NCBI GenBank assembly: GCA_045627885.1 | Contig: JAZQOM010000012.1 | Span: 1 to 23,997 of the forward strand | Direction: 5' to 3' | DNA from: CALCTE01 sp045627885 | GTDB lineage: Bacteria; Bacillota; Clostridia; Oscillospirales; CAG-272 | Length of the DNA: 23,997 nucleotides | In this document: positions 1 through 7,336 of the stretch, in pieces | Numbering within the stretch: position 1 is the first letter of the stretch | Layout: each line of letters opens with the position of its first letter | Position numbers and translations under genes: made by a program | Notes under the pieces: model-generated | The model's database searches: none | The model's input: the letters and a program-made list of their open reading frames with translations, nothing else | What the model was told of the DNA's origin: nothing

Positions 1-36
1 ATCACTACTTACCTTTTGTAAAACCAACTGAAATAG

Positions 37-72
37 AAAAAACAGGTTGACTTTTTTGTCAGCCTGTTTTTT
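37..72 (+). terminator. Intrinsic terminator
   Basis: A 15-bp stem (37-51 with 58-72, one G-T pair) closes a loop of six T residues. The A-rich left base and T-rich right base make it usable in both directions. It probably ends a transcript entering from left of the window. Confidence 0.7.
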
Positions 73-74
73 GA

Positions 75-88
75 TAAGTGCGCACTTA
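75..88. promoter_or_regulatory. Perfect 14-base palindrome, operator-like
   Basis: TAAGTGCGCACTTA is a perfect palindrome directly after the first terminator. Such dyads are often dimeric repressor sites, but no promoter was found next to it, so an operator role is only a guess. Confidence 0.25.
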
Positions 89-132
89 CTCACCACAAAG
101 CGGTACTTGTGCTATGAAACTGTCCTTAAGAA

Positions 133-157
133 CAAGTCCCACAAGACTTGCTTTTTT
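133..157 (+). terminator. Second, tandem terminator-like hairpin
   Basis: CAAGTC (133-138) pairs with GACTTG (145-150) around a 6-base loop and is followed by C and six T. The stem is short (6 bp), so it is weaker than the terminator at 37-72, but the T-run is in the right place for plus-strand termination. Confidence 0.45.
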
Positions 158-158
158 C

Positions 159-197
159 AATGATATCCGTTCTTTGCGGAACGGGTGATATATCATT
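159..197. repeat. Bulged inverted repeat
   Basis: AATGATAT (159-166) pairs with ATATCATT (190-197), and CCGTTC (167-172) pairs with GAACGG (179-184). Bases 185-189 bulge out and the loop is TTTGCG. No T-run follows, so it is not a simple terminator. It could be a structured RNA part or a mobile-element remnant. Confidence 0.4.
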
Positions 198-232
198 ATT
201 CCTGCAGAATTGATGTGATACTAGGCTATGCC

Positions 233-261
233 TTGATTTTTTAACCAAAATTTGATATAAT
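233..261 (+). promoter_or_regulatory. Sigma-A type promoter of the phosphatidyltransferase gene
   Basis: TTGATT at 233-238, a 17-base spacer, and TATAAT at 256-261. The predicted start near 268 leaves a leader of about 130 nt before the GTG at 398. Within this leader ACTATGC (287-293) can pair with GCATAGT (316-322). Confidence 0.75.
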
Positions 262-397
262 AATCCAAGCAAACCGGAATTTGAAAACTATGCTTTTATA
301 AGCAATTATCATTTTGCATAGTCTATTAAAGAAATCTCTCTAAATACATTGATACCTCTAAAGGTCGCTCATATATAACAAAAAAGGAGACAATACC

Positions 398-901
398 GTG
401 GCAAATGTGTTGACGGGAATAAGAATTGTTTGCTCTCTTTGCTTGCTCTTTTGCCCTTTTTTCTCAGTATTGTTCTATGTGTTTTATATCATCGGCGGCA
501 TAAGCGATGTATTTGACGGCATGGTTGCGCGCCGTTTAGGAAAAGATTCGCGTCTCGGCGCTCAGCTTGATACGATTGCAGACACCGTATTTGCGGCTGT
601 TGCAACAGTAAAAACAGTACAAGTCGTAAATATTCCCGTATGGATAATTGTTTGGATTGTCTTAATCGCCGTAATAAAATTTGCCAACTTTATAAACGGC
701 TTCGTTATAAATAAACGATTCGCTTCGGAGCATACCGTTATGAATAAAATATGCGGAGCTTTTTTGTTTGCGATTCCGATTTACATCGGCATATTTTCTC
801 AACAAGCGCTTGCGTTTCCGATAATAACCGCCTGCGCTCTCGCAACAGTTGCCGCCGTTCAGGAATGGCATTATATCCGCATCGGAAAAGAAATCAATTA
901 G
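398..901 (+). CDS. CDP-alcohol phosphatidyltransferase family protein
   Basis: A 167-residue integral membrane enzyme of the family that transfers a phosphatidyl group from a CDP-linked lipid to an alcohol acceptor, such as glycerol 3-phosphate or another phospholipid, at the inner face of the membrane. The full family signature D-x2-D-G-x2-A-R-x8-G-x3-D-x3-D is present: D37, D40, G41, A44, R45, G54, D58 and D62. Hydrophobic segments fill about residues 8-35, 76-98 and 118-155. It is slightly shorter than typical PgsA. The GTG start at 398 is supported by AAGGAGA at 384-390. It has its own promoter and no close downstream partner. The alcohol substrate cannot be read from the sequence; PgsA and cardiolipin-synthase-like relatives are both possible. 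Confidence 0.88.
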   Translation: MANVLTGIRIVCSLCLLFCPFFSVLFYVFYIIGGISDVFDGMVARRLGKDSRLGAQLDTIADTVFAAVATVKTVQVVNIPVWIIVWIVLIAVIKFANFINGFVINKRFASEHTVMNKICGAFLFAIPIYIGIFSQQALAFPIITACALATVAAVQEWHYIRIGKEIN

Positions 902-999
902 TAAATTTCCGATTTTATTTCAAAAGCCGATTGCGTTTTTCTCCGGAATACGGGCTTTGAGCGATTGTTTGCTTTGCAGTCAAAATACAAGGGCTTGCC

Positions 1000-1028
1000 T
1001 TGATTTTTGCCAAAGCTTATAGTATATT
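1000..1028 (+). promoter_or_regulatory. Sigma-A type promoter of the flavodoxin-like gene
   Basis: TTGATT at 1000-1005, a 17-base spacer, and TATATT at 1023-1028. Transcription would begin near 1035. An in-frame TTG codon at 1000 therefore lies inside the -35 box and cannot be the translation start. Confidence 0.72.
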
Positions 1029-1065
1029 TATATCGAGAATTTATCTTTTTCGGAGGTTATATACC

Positions 1066-1539
1066 GTGAAAGCCATTTGCATATATCACACGCGTTCGGG
1101 AATTTCAGAGCAGATTGCAAAGCAAATCTCGTCGGCTCTCGATGCCGAGCTTATGGCGATTTCCGACTCAAAAAGCTACAAAGGTTTTTTCGGCTACATC
1201 GCCGCCGCAATAGTCGGGCTTAAAAAGAAGCTGCCCGAAATTTCACCCTGCAATCCGGCGTTTTCGCTTGAAGAATACGACAAAATTATCGCAGTTGCGC
1301 CCATTTGGTGCGAAAATGTCAGTCCCGTTATGCGCGCCTTTTTGGCGCAGAACAAGAATCGCTTTCGCGGAGAGCTTTCTTATGTGATATGCAGTATGTC
1401 GGGGATATCGTATAAAGAAAAAATCGACGCTCTGTGTGAGCTGACCGGCAAGCCGTACAAGGCTCTTTTGCAAGTCAAAACTCACAAGCACGATTGGAAA
1501 GCCGAGGTTGCGGATTTTATTAAAAAGCTTGGGGCGTAA
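1066..1539 (+). CDS. Flavodoxin-like protein
   Basis: A 157-residue cytoplasmic protein with a flavodoxin fold, expected to bind FMN and carry electrons or reduce a quinone-like substrate. The first strand MKAICIYHTRSG leads into a phosphate-binding loop (residues about 8-14, YHTRSGI) that matches the FMN phosphate loop of flavodoxins. The segment APIWCENVSPVMRAFL (about residues 83-98) matches the second FMN-contact loop, which usually reads PIWWG. The GTG start at 1066 is chosen because CGGAGG (1051-1056) precedes it at a normal distance and the promoter lies just upstream; the frame runs open further upstream but through the promoter. It is probably a single-gene unit. The redox partner is not indicated by its neighbours. 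Confidence 0.8.
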   Translation: MKAICIYHTRSGISEQIAKQISSALDAELMAISDSKSYKGFFGYIAAAIVGLKKKLPEISPCNPAFSLEEYDKIIAVAPIWCENVSPVMRAFLAQNKNRFRGELSYVICSMSGISYKEKIDALCELTGKPYKALLQVKTHKHDWKAEVADFIKKLGA

Positions 1540-1568
1540 TTCCTTTTTTCCGCTTATTTTCCGAAATA

Positions 1569-1597
1569 TTGACAAATCAGTGAGAATGTGTTAATAT
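1569..1597 (+). promoter_or_regulatory. Sigma-A type promoter of the zinc-ribbon membrane protein gene
   Basis: Consensus TTGACA at 1569-1574, a 17-base spacer, and TAATAT at 1592-1597, about 64 bases before the predicted transcript reaches the ATG at 1668. Confidence 0.75.
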
Positions 1598-1667
1598 ACT
1601 TATGTATACATTTTGTCCGAATTGTTAATTCGGTTATCATTATCATAATTCTTCGGAAGGTGATTTT

Positions 1668-2222
1668 ATGCCGATTATCTGTCCCGAATGCGGAACCGAA
1701 AATTCAAGCTCAAATCAAAGATGCAAGGTCTGCAACGAACAGCTCAAGCATATGTCTCACAGAAAAAAGAGAAAAATCTATGTATCGCTTATTTTTTCTT
1801 TTCAATGTGCTTTGCTTGTAAGTTCATTCTTTCCGGTGCTTTTCACTATCGGTGAATTTGATGCAAAATCGCCTGATTGGGTAAACCTGTTTTTCTCGAC
1901 AAGCGCGCTCTCCCTCTCCCCCGGAATTTGGAAAAACCTTTGCGCCGCGATTGCCGTTCTGTCACTTGCCGTTTCGGCGGGCATCTATTTTGTTATTGTT
2001 ACGGGCAAGCATATCAGGCGCAAATACAAATACATCATCTTCTCCCCGCTTCTCAGCACGGTGCTTTCCATGACGGTTGTTCTGGTGGCAAATGTCTTTG
2101 CCGATAAGATTATCGACACAAAGCTTGCAACGGTGAAGATTACGGTGTTCGGGGCGCTGTGGCTCGCGCTGCATATCGCATCTTGCATTATCACTTATAA
2201 ATACTCTCAGCTCAAAAAATAA
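1668..2222 (+). CDS. Zinc-ribbon membrane protein of unknown function
   Basis: A 184-residue protein with an N-terminal zinc ribbon formed by two CxxC pairs (C5/C8 and C19/C22), a basic stretch RKKRK near residue 35, and four predicted transmembrane segments (about residues 39-62, 83-106, 120-144 and 153-178). Zinc-ribbon plus transmembrane proteins of this type are common in Clostridia and mostly uncharacterised; the ribbon would sit in the cytoplasm. The ATG at 1668 follows GGAAGGTG (1655-1662). It has its own promoter at 1569 and ends just before a strong two-way terminator. No specific function can be assigned from the sequence. Confidence 0.8.
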   Translation: MPIICPECGTENSSSNQRCKVCNEQLKHMSHRKKRKIYVSLIFSFQCALLVSSFFPVLFTIGEFDAKSPDWVNLFFSTSALSLSPGIWKNLCAAIAVLSLAVSAGIYFVIVTGKHIRRKYKYIIFSPLLSTVLSMTVVLVANVFADKIIDTKLATVKITVFGALWLALHIASCIITYKYSQLKK

Positions 2223-2226
2223 TTTT

Positions 2227-2252
2227 CGCCCGTTATGTTTTCATAACGGGCG
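2227..2252. terminator. Bidirectional terminator between convergent genes
   Basis: CGCCCGTTATG (2227-2237) pairs perfectly with CATAACGGGCG (2242-2252) around TTTT. T-rich flanks lie on both strands. It ends the plus-strand gene at 2222 and the minus-strand tcdA at 2317. Confidence 0.8.
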
Positions 2253-2316
2253 CATTTTTGCGCAAATTCAACCGACGGTATGTTTATTTTGCGAATATTT
2301 CGCACTCAGCACTCTG

Positions 2317-3018
2317 TCAGTCTATTCCGAGCAGGCTCCGTATTATGTAGCCCGTCATTATGATTCCCGCCGCCGGCGGCGTGAAGCTTACCGACGCAGG
2401 TGCGTGTCTGCCGGAGCTTTCATCCGCAACAACGCTTGCGGGCTGTTCCTTTGAATATACGACCGGGAGCTTTTTTATGCCCATTTCCTTGAGTCTTGTA
2501 CGCATACTTCTGCACAGCGGGCAAACAGATGTGGAATATATATCGGCTATCTCGAAAAGCTCCGGATGAAGCTTATTTCCCGTGCCCATAGCCGCGATTA
2601 TGCCGACGCCGTTATTCTGCGCGTACTCCGCAAGCGCAAGCTTCAAAGAAACCGTATCCACGGCGTCAGCGATGAAATCGGGCTTTTCTAAAAGCACCTT
2701 TTCAAGCGTTTCGGGCGTGACAAATTCGTTTACGCAGACGGTTTTGATGTCGGCATCTATCTTTGCGATTCTCTCGCTCATCACCTCGGTCTTATATCTG
2801 CCGACCGTGGTGATATCCGCTATAAGTTGTCTGTTGATATTGCTCTCCGATACGGTATCGGCGTCAACAAGTGTGAGCTTGCCGACTCCAGCCCTTGCAA
2901 GCGTTTCGCATACATAAGAGCCGACGCCGCCTATTCCGAACACCGCTATATGCTTTTTTGCAAGTATTTCCGTACTGTGCGGCAAAAGTGCCTCCTGCCG
3001 TATCTGCCAATTTTTCAT
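2317..3018 (-). CDS. tcdA: tRNA threonylcarbamoyladenosine dehydratase
   Basis: A 233-residue ThiF/MoeB/E1-like enzyme. TcdA uses ATP to cyclise t6A at position 37 of ANN-decoding tRNAs to ct6A, which sharpens decoding. The nucleotide-binding loop GIGGVGS is at residues 28-34, followed by the acidic strand end LVDADTVSESNINRQL, where the NxNRQ motif contacts ATP. A CPLC pair (C166/C169) followed by a basic RTRLKEMG helix is typical of the TcdA/CsdL/YrvM branch, rather than of MoeB or ThiF. A GxMGTGNK segment follows the DAVD motif. The start ATG is supported by AGAGGT upstream. It lies 27 bases after the tepA-like gene and probably shares its transcript. No separate promoter was seen. Confidence 0.88.
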   Translation of the reverse strand: MKNWQIRQEALLPHSTEILAKKHIAVFGIGGVGSYVCETLARAGVGKLTLVDADTVSESNINRQLIADITTVGRYKTEVMSERIAKIDADIKTVCVNEFVTPETLEKVLLEKPDFIADAVDTVSLKLALAEYAQNNGVGIIAAMGTGNKLHPELFEIADIYSTSVCPLCRSMRTRLKEMGIKKLPVVYSKEQPASVVADESSGRHAPASVSFTPPAAGIIMTGYIIRSLLGID

Positions 3019-3045
3019 AGTGACCTCTTGTTTGTTTGTTCATGC

Positions 3046-3780
3046 TCAATTATAGCTTTGCCGGTTTCTTTTGTCAAGCAGAGCCTTAAGCTCTGAAAGT
3101 GCGTCGGAAAGTGAGCCCATGCGGTCTATGAGTCCCGAGCTTACCGCTTCGGCGCCGTCTATCACGGTGCCCATATCCGTTGCGATATCGTCTGTGCGCA
3201 TTATATATGCGCGCAGTTTTTCTTCTTGTATACGCGAATGCGAACAGATAAAAGCGCAGATTCTGTCCTGCATTTTTTGAAGATACTCGAAGCTCTGCGG
3301 AACGCCTATCACAAGTCCGCTCGTCCTGACGGGGTGCAAAGTCATTGTAGCGGACGGAACGATAAACGATACATCCGCAGAAACCGCAAGCGGCACGCCT
3401 ATCGAATGGCTTCCGCCGAGCACAAGCGATACGGTCGGCTTTTCCATTCCCGCTATCATCTCGGCTATTGCAAGTCCCGCCTCGACATCGCCGCCCATGG
3501 TATTTATTACAAGAAAAAGCCCGTCTATGAGCGGATTTTCTTCTATCGACGCAAGAAGCGGCAAAATATGCTCGTACTTCGTCGTTTTTGTCTGCGCAGA
3601 TGAAATATAGTGCCCCTCTATCTGCCCTATCACCGAGAGCACAAAGGCTCTCATATCGTTGCCGCGTGTTATGACACTGCCCGTCTGTATGATGTTCTCT
3701 ATCTGCATTTTGGCGAGTTGTTCCGCCTGCGCGTTCTCGTTTTGACGCGCTATATCCGGCTCGCAGTTTTGTTCTTTCAT
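3046..3780 (-). CDS. ClpP-family serine protease of the TepA type
   Basis: A 244-residue ClpP-like protein closest in layout to TepA of Bacillus subtilis, a cytoplasmic ClpP relative linked to degradation of signal peptides during secretion. The ClpP fold spans about residues 45-235. The nucleophile appears to be Ser126 in GGSHSIG, with His149 in the TLHP motif; the third residue is probably Asp202 in TDMG. The glycine-rich NTMGGD (about 93-98) matches the oxyanion strand of the family. The first 40 residues are hydrophilic and Gln/Glu-rich. I place the start at the ATG at 3780, preceded by GGGTGAT, because the longer TTG start lies inside the upstream terminator. It precedes tcdA by 27 bases, and its promoter was not found. 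Confidence 0.8.
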   Translation of the reverse strand: MKEQNCEPDIARQNENAQAEQLAKMQIENIIQTGSVITRGNDMRAFVLSVIGQIEGHYISSAQTKTTKYEHILPLLASIEENPLIDGLFLVINTMGGDVEAGLAIAEMIAGMEKPTVSLVLGGSHSIGVPLAVSADVSFIVPSATMTLHPVRTSGLVIGVPQSFEYLQKMQDRICAFICSHSRIQEEKLRAYIMRTDDIATDMGTVIDGAEAVSSGLIDRMGSLSDALSELKALLDKRNRQSYN

Positions 3781-3787
3781 AATATCA

Positions 3788-3813
3788 CCCGCAGTAGTTT
3801 TTGCTTTTGCGGG
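3788..3813 (-). promoter_or_regulatory. Leader hairpin overlapping the tepA-like ribosome binding site
   Basis: On the transcript CCCGCA (3813-3808) can pair with TGCGGG (3793-3788), and that right arm forms part of the Shine-Dalgarno GGGTGAT. Pairing would hide the ribosome binding site. The stem is only 6 bp with a 14-base loop, so an effect is possible but unproven. Confidence 0.25.
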
Positions 3814-3824
3814 AAAAATATGCA

Positions 3825-3859
3825 AAAAATCAGCTTTCCTCGGCGGAAAGCTGATTTTT
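3825..3859 (-). terminator. Terminator of the central operon
   Basis: A perfect 15-bp stem (3825-3839 with 3845-3859) around a 5-base loop. On the minus strand it is followed by a T-run, directly after the lipoprotein stop codon at 3875. It separates the seven-gene operon from the tepA-like gene and tcdA. With no promoter visible for those two, partial read-through may feed them. Confidence 0.8.
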
Positions 3860-3874
3860 GTAATTCTGTTCGGT

Positions 3875-4402
3875 TTAGTCTGCTATTGTATAGGTTATTG
3901 CCGTAACTGAGCCGTTTGTGAGAAGGAATGTGAGCGCCGTGCCGTTCTTTTTATACGAAAGAGCTGTGTCGCTGTCCTCTGCCGCCGCGCCGTATGCCGC
4001 AACGACCTCTTCCTTTGTCGAGCCGATGAATACGCCCTCTTTTGTTGTTACGGTGTCATCCTTGAGCTCGATGTTGAGAACGAAATCCTTTTGTCCTTCG
4101 GGATAGGTGCGGATTATTACGCTGCCGTAGGTGTAAACCTTGTCAAGTCCCTGAAACGCGCAGGATTCCGACTCAAAATAGTTTGTGGGCTCGCCGAGCT
4201 TTGCCTTTATCTGTGCCATATCGGCTTTTACCCACACATCCGTACCGTTTACGGATGCGACATAAGTGTCGGGTGCCTTTTCATCTGCAGAAGGCTGCTC
4301 CGTGCCGTTGTTTTCGGGCTTTTCTCCGTTCTCCTTTTCGCCGCAGGCTGCAAATGAGAACACGAGAACAAAGCACAAAAATACGATTAAAAGTTTTTTC
4401 AT
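3875..4402 (-). CDS. Lipoprotein, last gene of the dlt-like operon
   Basis: A 175-residue secreted lipoprotein. The signal peptide MKKLLIVFLCFVLVFSFAAC ends in a lipobox with the lipidated cysteine at residue 20. A charged, Glu- and Pro-rich linker follows (21-46). The folded part (about 47-175) contains two similar short units, IKAKLGEP (about 64-71) and GSTKEEVVAAYG (about 127-138), like the helix-turn elements of SmpA/BLIP-type domains. I do not recognise a named family. The gene starts 18 bases after the DltD-like gene with AAAGGAAA as ribosome binding site and ends at a strong terminator, so it belongs to this operon. A role as an extracellular helper of the acyl-transfer machinery is inference from position only. 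Confidence 0.75.
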   Translation of the reverse strand: MKKLLIVFLCFVLVFSFAACGEKENGEKPENNGTEQPSADEKAPDTYVASVNGTDVWVKADMAQIKAKLGEPTNYFESESCAFQGLDKVYTYGSVIIRTYPEGQKDFVLNIELKDDTVTTKEGVFIGSTKEEVVAAYGAAAEDSDTALSYKKNGTALTFLLTNGSVTAITYTIAD

Positions 4403-4420
4403 ACCGTTTCCTTTCCGCCG

Positions 4421-5500
4421 TTATTTTACGGCATTGGCGCCGAAGCTCTTGAGTTCGCCGTACTTTTCGAGCTCGTCGTACTGTTGTTTTTTCATTTTAT
4501 CATAGGCTTCCGACTTTTCTTCCCAGGCATCACTGTATTTTGCTTCGCCTCTGTGGTCGGAAAGACCGTATTTTTCTTTTAATATTTTGCCGAAATACTT
4601 TGCAAGCTTTTCCGCGCCCTGTGTATTCAGGTGGAGCCCCGCATCGTAGGTATCCGTGCTCATATCAATTCCCGCATCGTCGCGGAGAGTGATGAAGTTA
4701 TAGTAATCAAGTCCGTTTTCTTTTGCAAATTCCACTATCTGCGCGTCCCATTCGTCGTACCAATGCGGATACTCCGTGGGCGCTTTTATCAAAACAAGCT
4801 TGATTCCCTTATCGCGGCAGAGCTTTGCCATTTTTTTGAGATATGACATCGCGTTTTTACCGAGAGTGTAATCGGCAAGCGGCATAGGCTCGGGAAACTC
4901 AGTCTGCGGCTTTGTATCAACTCTCATATAATAGCCGGCGTGAGTGACCTTATCCTTTGTGAAAAGATGCTTGAAGTCATCGCTTGTGAGCTCGCTCCAA
5001 CGGCTGTGATACCGGAGAATCGGGAAAACATAGTCGATAAAGTGCTCGTCCTCCGTCATGGAAGCTTTTATCGCATTGACCTTTGTCATACTCCACTTCA
5101 TTCCGTCGAGAGCCATACGGTTGTAGGCTTCATTCTGCGGAGTATCGTATTTCAGCGCAAGGACATTGAAAACGACTACCTTGGGCGTTTCGTACTTAAG
5201 AGCATCCTCCAAAAGATAGTAGGACTGCCACACAAGCTGTTGTGCGCTTCCGCGGATATAGCTTGTTATGCCGTATTCTCTCCACAAGGTGACGGTTGAG
5301 ATATTCTCATACACCTCGCAGTCGCCCACCATGAGAACATCGTGGTCGGTCGTTTCTCTGTAATATTCCTCCGTCATTGAGCCTTCGACTATGCCCGTCT
5401 GGTACTTGGGCATCAGAAGTCTCTGCAAAAGCCACAGAACAAGAATCAGCGCGAGAATGACGCAGACAATTATTATTGCCGTTTTTATTTTTTTAGCCAT
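4421..5500 (-). CDS. DltD-like SGNH-fold extracellular protein
   Basis: A 359-residue membrane-anchored protein. One N-terminal transmembrane segment (about residues 7-28) would place the rest outside the cell, as in DltD, the partner of the MBOAT protein DltB in esterifying teichoic acids. Block I of the SGNH hydrolase fold is at residues 59-61 but reads GDC, with Cys61 where the catalytic Ser normally sits. The C-terminal block DAGLHLN supplies the expected Asp286 and His290. Between them lie conserved-looking YIRGSAQQLVWQSYYLLED (78-96) and KAPTEYPHW (239-247). The start ATG overlaps the context of the upstream stop (9-base gap) and has GAGGTGA upstream. The C-terminal 45 residues are charged and may be helical. 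Either a thioester-forming or acyl-binding variant, or a family-wide substitution, is possible. Confidence 0.78.
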   Translation of the reverse strand: MAKKIKTAIIIVCVILALILVLWLLQRLLMPKYQTGIVEGSMTEEYYRETTDHDVLMVGDCEVYENISTVTLWREYGITSYIRGSAQQLVWQSYYLLEDALKYETPKVVVFNVLALKYDTPQNEAYNRMALDGMKWSMTKVNAIKASMTEDEHFIDYVFPILRYHSRWSELTSDDFKHLFTKDKVTHAGYYMRVDTKPQTEFPEPMPLADYTLGKNAMSYLKKMAKLCRDKGIKLVLIKAPTEYPHWYDEWDAQIVEFAKENGLDYYNFITLRDDAGIDMSTDTYDAGLHLNTQGAEKLAKYFGKILKEKYGLSDHRGEAKYSDAWEEKSEAYDKMKKQQYDELEKYGELKSFGANAVK

Positions 5501-5509
5501 ACCGTCACC

Positions 5510-7102
5510 TCAAAACTGATTGTATATGAACTGCGACGAATCGTATCCGACGCCGTATGCGCCGAAAACGAGTATAAGCACAAGCAGTACGGCGCAGGCG
5601 GCATATATCGGAAGCGCCGAGCTCTTTTCGTAAAGGTGTTCTCTTACTGTCTTGCCCGTGCGATATTTTATTATGCTCGTCACAAGTACGAGCGTGAGCG
5701 CGCACAAAAGCAATATGTAATCCGATGCGGAAAGTCCTATTTTGAGAAGTGAGCCGTCGGCAAATGCGCCGAAATTGAATTTTGTGAACATCGTGCCGAC
5801 CATTTTGAATGTGAGCGGCACATCTCTGTAAACATCGAACATTCTTACCATACTCATCAAAAGCATGGTGCGAATCATCTGAAATACCTCGTACGGAGCC
5901 TTGCCCTTTAAGTGGAATTTATCGTGGAAGCGCTTGTAAAGCGGCTCCAGCTCCTGCGATATCATAATGATAACGAAGTTCATAAGTCCCCAGACTATGA
6001 AGTTCCACGCCGCGCCGTGCCAAAGTCCCGTCGTAAACCATACGATTAGGCTTGACAGGTACACCGATACGCGCTTGCCCACAGCGTTGCCGAGATGCTT
6101 TCTCGACCACTTGGAGAGCTTAAGCATAGGTGAACATACCGAAACGGGATAAAAGATGTAATCCGTAAACCATGTTCCCATCGTGATATGCCAGCGATTC
6201 CAATACTCTTTGATATTCTTTGAAAAGAACGGCAAATCGAAGTTTTCGGCAACATCTATGCCCATCATCTTCGCAATACCTATCGTGATGTCGATGCCGC
6301 CCGTGAAATCGCAGTAGAGCTCAAAGGCGTAAAAGAGCATGGCGCAGAACACATATACACCGGTATACTGCTCCGGCGTGCCCGTGAGCGTCTTTACCGC
6401 CGCAATAAGTCTGTCTGCCACGACAAGCTTTTTGAAATAGCCCCAGAGTATTCTCGTAAGTCCGAGAGTGATGTTGTCGCGCTCCATTTTGTGAGGGGTA
6501 AACAGCGTCTTTTCGAGTGCTCCGTAACGGCTTATCGGCCCCTGCACAAGCTGTGGGAAGAACGACACGAAAAGCGCAAATTTGAAAACATTTTTCTGCG
6601 CGCTCTGCGTTCCGCGGTATACATCAATGAGATAGCCCAAGCTCTGAAATGTGTAGAACGATATGCCCATCGGGACTATCATATCCACGGTTTTGAGCTT
6701 TGAGCCCTCCGAAAGAAAGCCATTTATGTTGCTTATCACGAAATTCGTGTACTTTGTGACGGAAAGAATCGCAAGGTTTGCTATCAGAAAAACAAGCAAT
6801 ATCGCCCATTTTTTCTTTTTGACCGTTTCCTTATACGCTTTCTTTTCCTCAAGGCTCATACTTGCCTTATGCTCGGCAAGATACGCCTTCTGCATGGCGT
6901 TCTTCTTGTCGAGAATAAGCGCAGCCGCCCATACCGTTACCGTAGTTACCGCGATAAATATAAGGTAGCGCGGGTCTGCGATATAGTAAAAAACATAGCT
7001 TGCAACAAGCAAAAGCTCCCACTGTGCCTTTTTGGGGATTGCATAGTAGAGTACAAGCGTTATCGCCAAAAACAGCACAAACTTCGCCGATGTGAAAAGC
7101 AT
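5510..7102 (-). CDS. MBOAT acyltransferase (DltB/AlgI-like)
   Basis: A 530-residue polytopic membrane protein of the membrane-bound O-acyltransferase family. These proteins move an acyl group from a cytoplasmic donor across the membrane to an extracellular hydroxyl. The invariant histidine is His362 in GLWHGAAWNFIVWG, and the second conserved histidine is His305 in EYWNRWHITMG. The stretch GISFYTFQSLGYLIDVYRG and the FWRRWH-like block resemble AlgI (alginate acetylation) at least as much as DltB, although the operon partners are DltA/DltC/DltD-like. About ten or more hydrophobic segments are visible. The charged loop at about 67-99 is cytoplasmic or re-entrant. It starts 4 bases after the carrier-protein stop, with GGAAGA as ribosome binding site. 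The likely donor is the aminoacyl carrier protein encoded upstream. Confidence 0.88.
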   Translation of the reverse strand: MLFTSAKFVLFLAITLVLYYAIPKKAQWELLLVASYVFYYIADPRYLIFIAVTTVTVWAAALILDKKNAMQKAYLAEHKASMSLEEKKAYKETVKKKKWAILLVFLIANLAILSVTKYTNFVISNINGFLSEGSKLKTVDMIVPMGISFYTFQSLGYLIDVYRGTQSAQKNVFKFALFVSFFPQLVQGPISRYGALEKTLFTPHKMERDNITLGLTRILWGYFKKLVVADRLIAAVKTLTGTPEQYTGVYVFCAMLFYAFELYCDFTGGIDITIGIAKMMGIDVAENFDLPFFSKNIKEYWNRWHITMGTWFTDYIFYPVSVCSPMLKLSKWSRKHLGNAVGKRVSVYLSSLIVWFTTGLWHGAAWNFIVWGLMNFVIIMISQELEPLYKRFHDKFHLKGKAPYEVFQMIRTMLLMSMVRMFDVYRDVPLTFKMVGTMFTKFNFGAFADGSLLKIGLSASDYILLLCALTLVLVTSIIKYRTGKTVREHLYEKSSALPIYAACAVLLVLILVFGAYGVGYDSSQFIYNQF

Positions 7103-7106
7103 ATTA

Positions 7107-7334
7107 TCAGTCTTCCGCTATGCGCTCTACAAGCGCCCAGATTGCACTTGCGGAGTTGAAGTTCTCGGGAACAATCTCCTCCGCGGGAATGACAACATCA
7201 AGTCTGTCGTCTATCTCGGAGATTATCGAAACAATGTCGAATGAATCGAGAATCTTATCGTCAATCAATGTGTTGCAGGTTTCAAAATCCACCTCGGGAT
7301 GAAGCTCGCCGAGTATTTCGAGAAGTTCTTCCAT
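7107..7334 (-). CDS. DltC-like acyl/aminoacyl carrier protein
   Basis: A 75-residue acidic carrier protein. The phosphopantetheine attachment site is Ser31 in ILDSFDIVSII, matching the LDS motif of DltC and other carrier proteins. Helix 1 (about 2-11) and helices 2-4 follow the usual layout; the length agrees with DltC (about 78 residues). The protein would carry an amino acid as thioester, loaded by the adenylation enzyme encoded 2 bases upstream and used by the MBOAT protein encoded 4 bases downstream. AAGGAG precedes the ATG at a normal distance. Tight coupling suggests the three proteins are made together. No phosphopantetheinyl transferase lies in the window; one elsewhere in the genome must activate it. 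Confidence 0.88.
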   Translation of the reverse strand: MEELLEILGELHPEVDFETCNTLIDDKILDSFDIVSIISEIDDRLDVVIPAEEIVPENFNSASAIWALVERIAED

Positions 7335-7336
7335 TT

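Larger units (their letters stand above)
1..232. other. Gene-free leader region with several hairpins
   Basis: No convincing gene is visible here. The region holds two terminator-like hairpins (37-72 and 133-157), a 14-base perfect palindrome (75-88) and a bulged hairpin (159-197), listed separately. A 36-codon open frame on the minus strand (196 down to 86) runs through the same structures, but I do not call it a gene. The remainder, up to the promoter at 233, shows nothing recognisable. Confidence 0.5.

Noticed and set aside
86..196. 36-codon minus-strand open frame
   Set aside because: It runs through several perfect hairpins, has only a poorly spaced AGGA before its ATG, and its composition is explained by the structured DNA.
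1000..1065. N-terminal extension of the flavodoxin-like protein
   Set aside because: The alternative TTG start is part of the -35 box of a good promoter; the GTG at 1066 has CGGAGG and starts the fold correctly.
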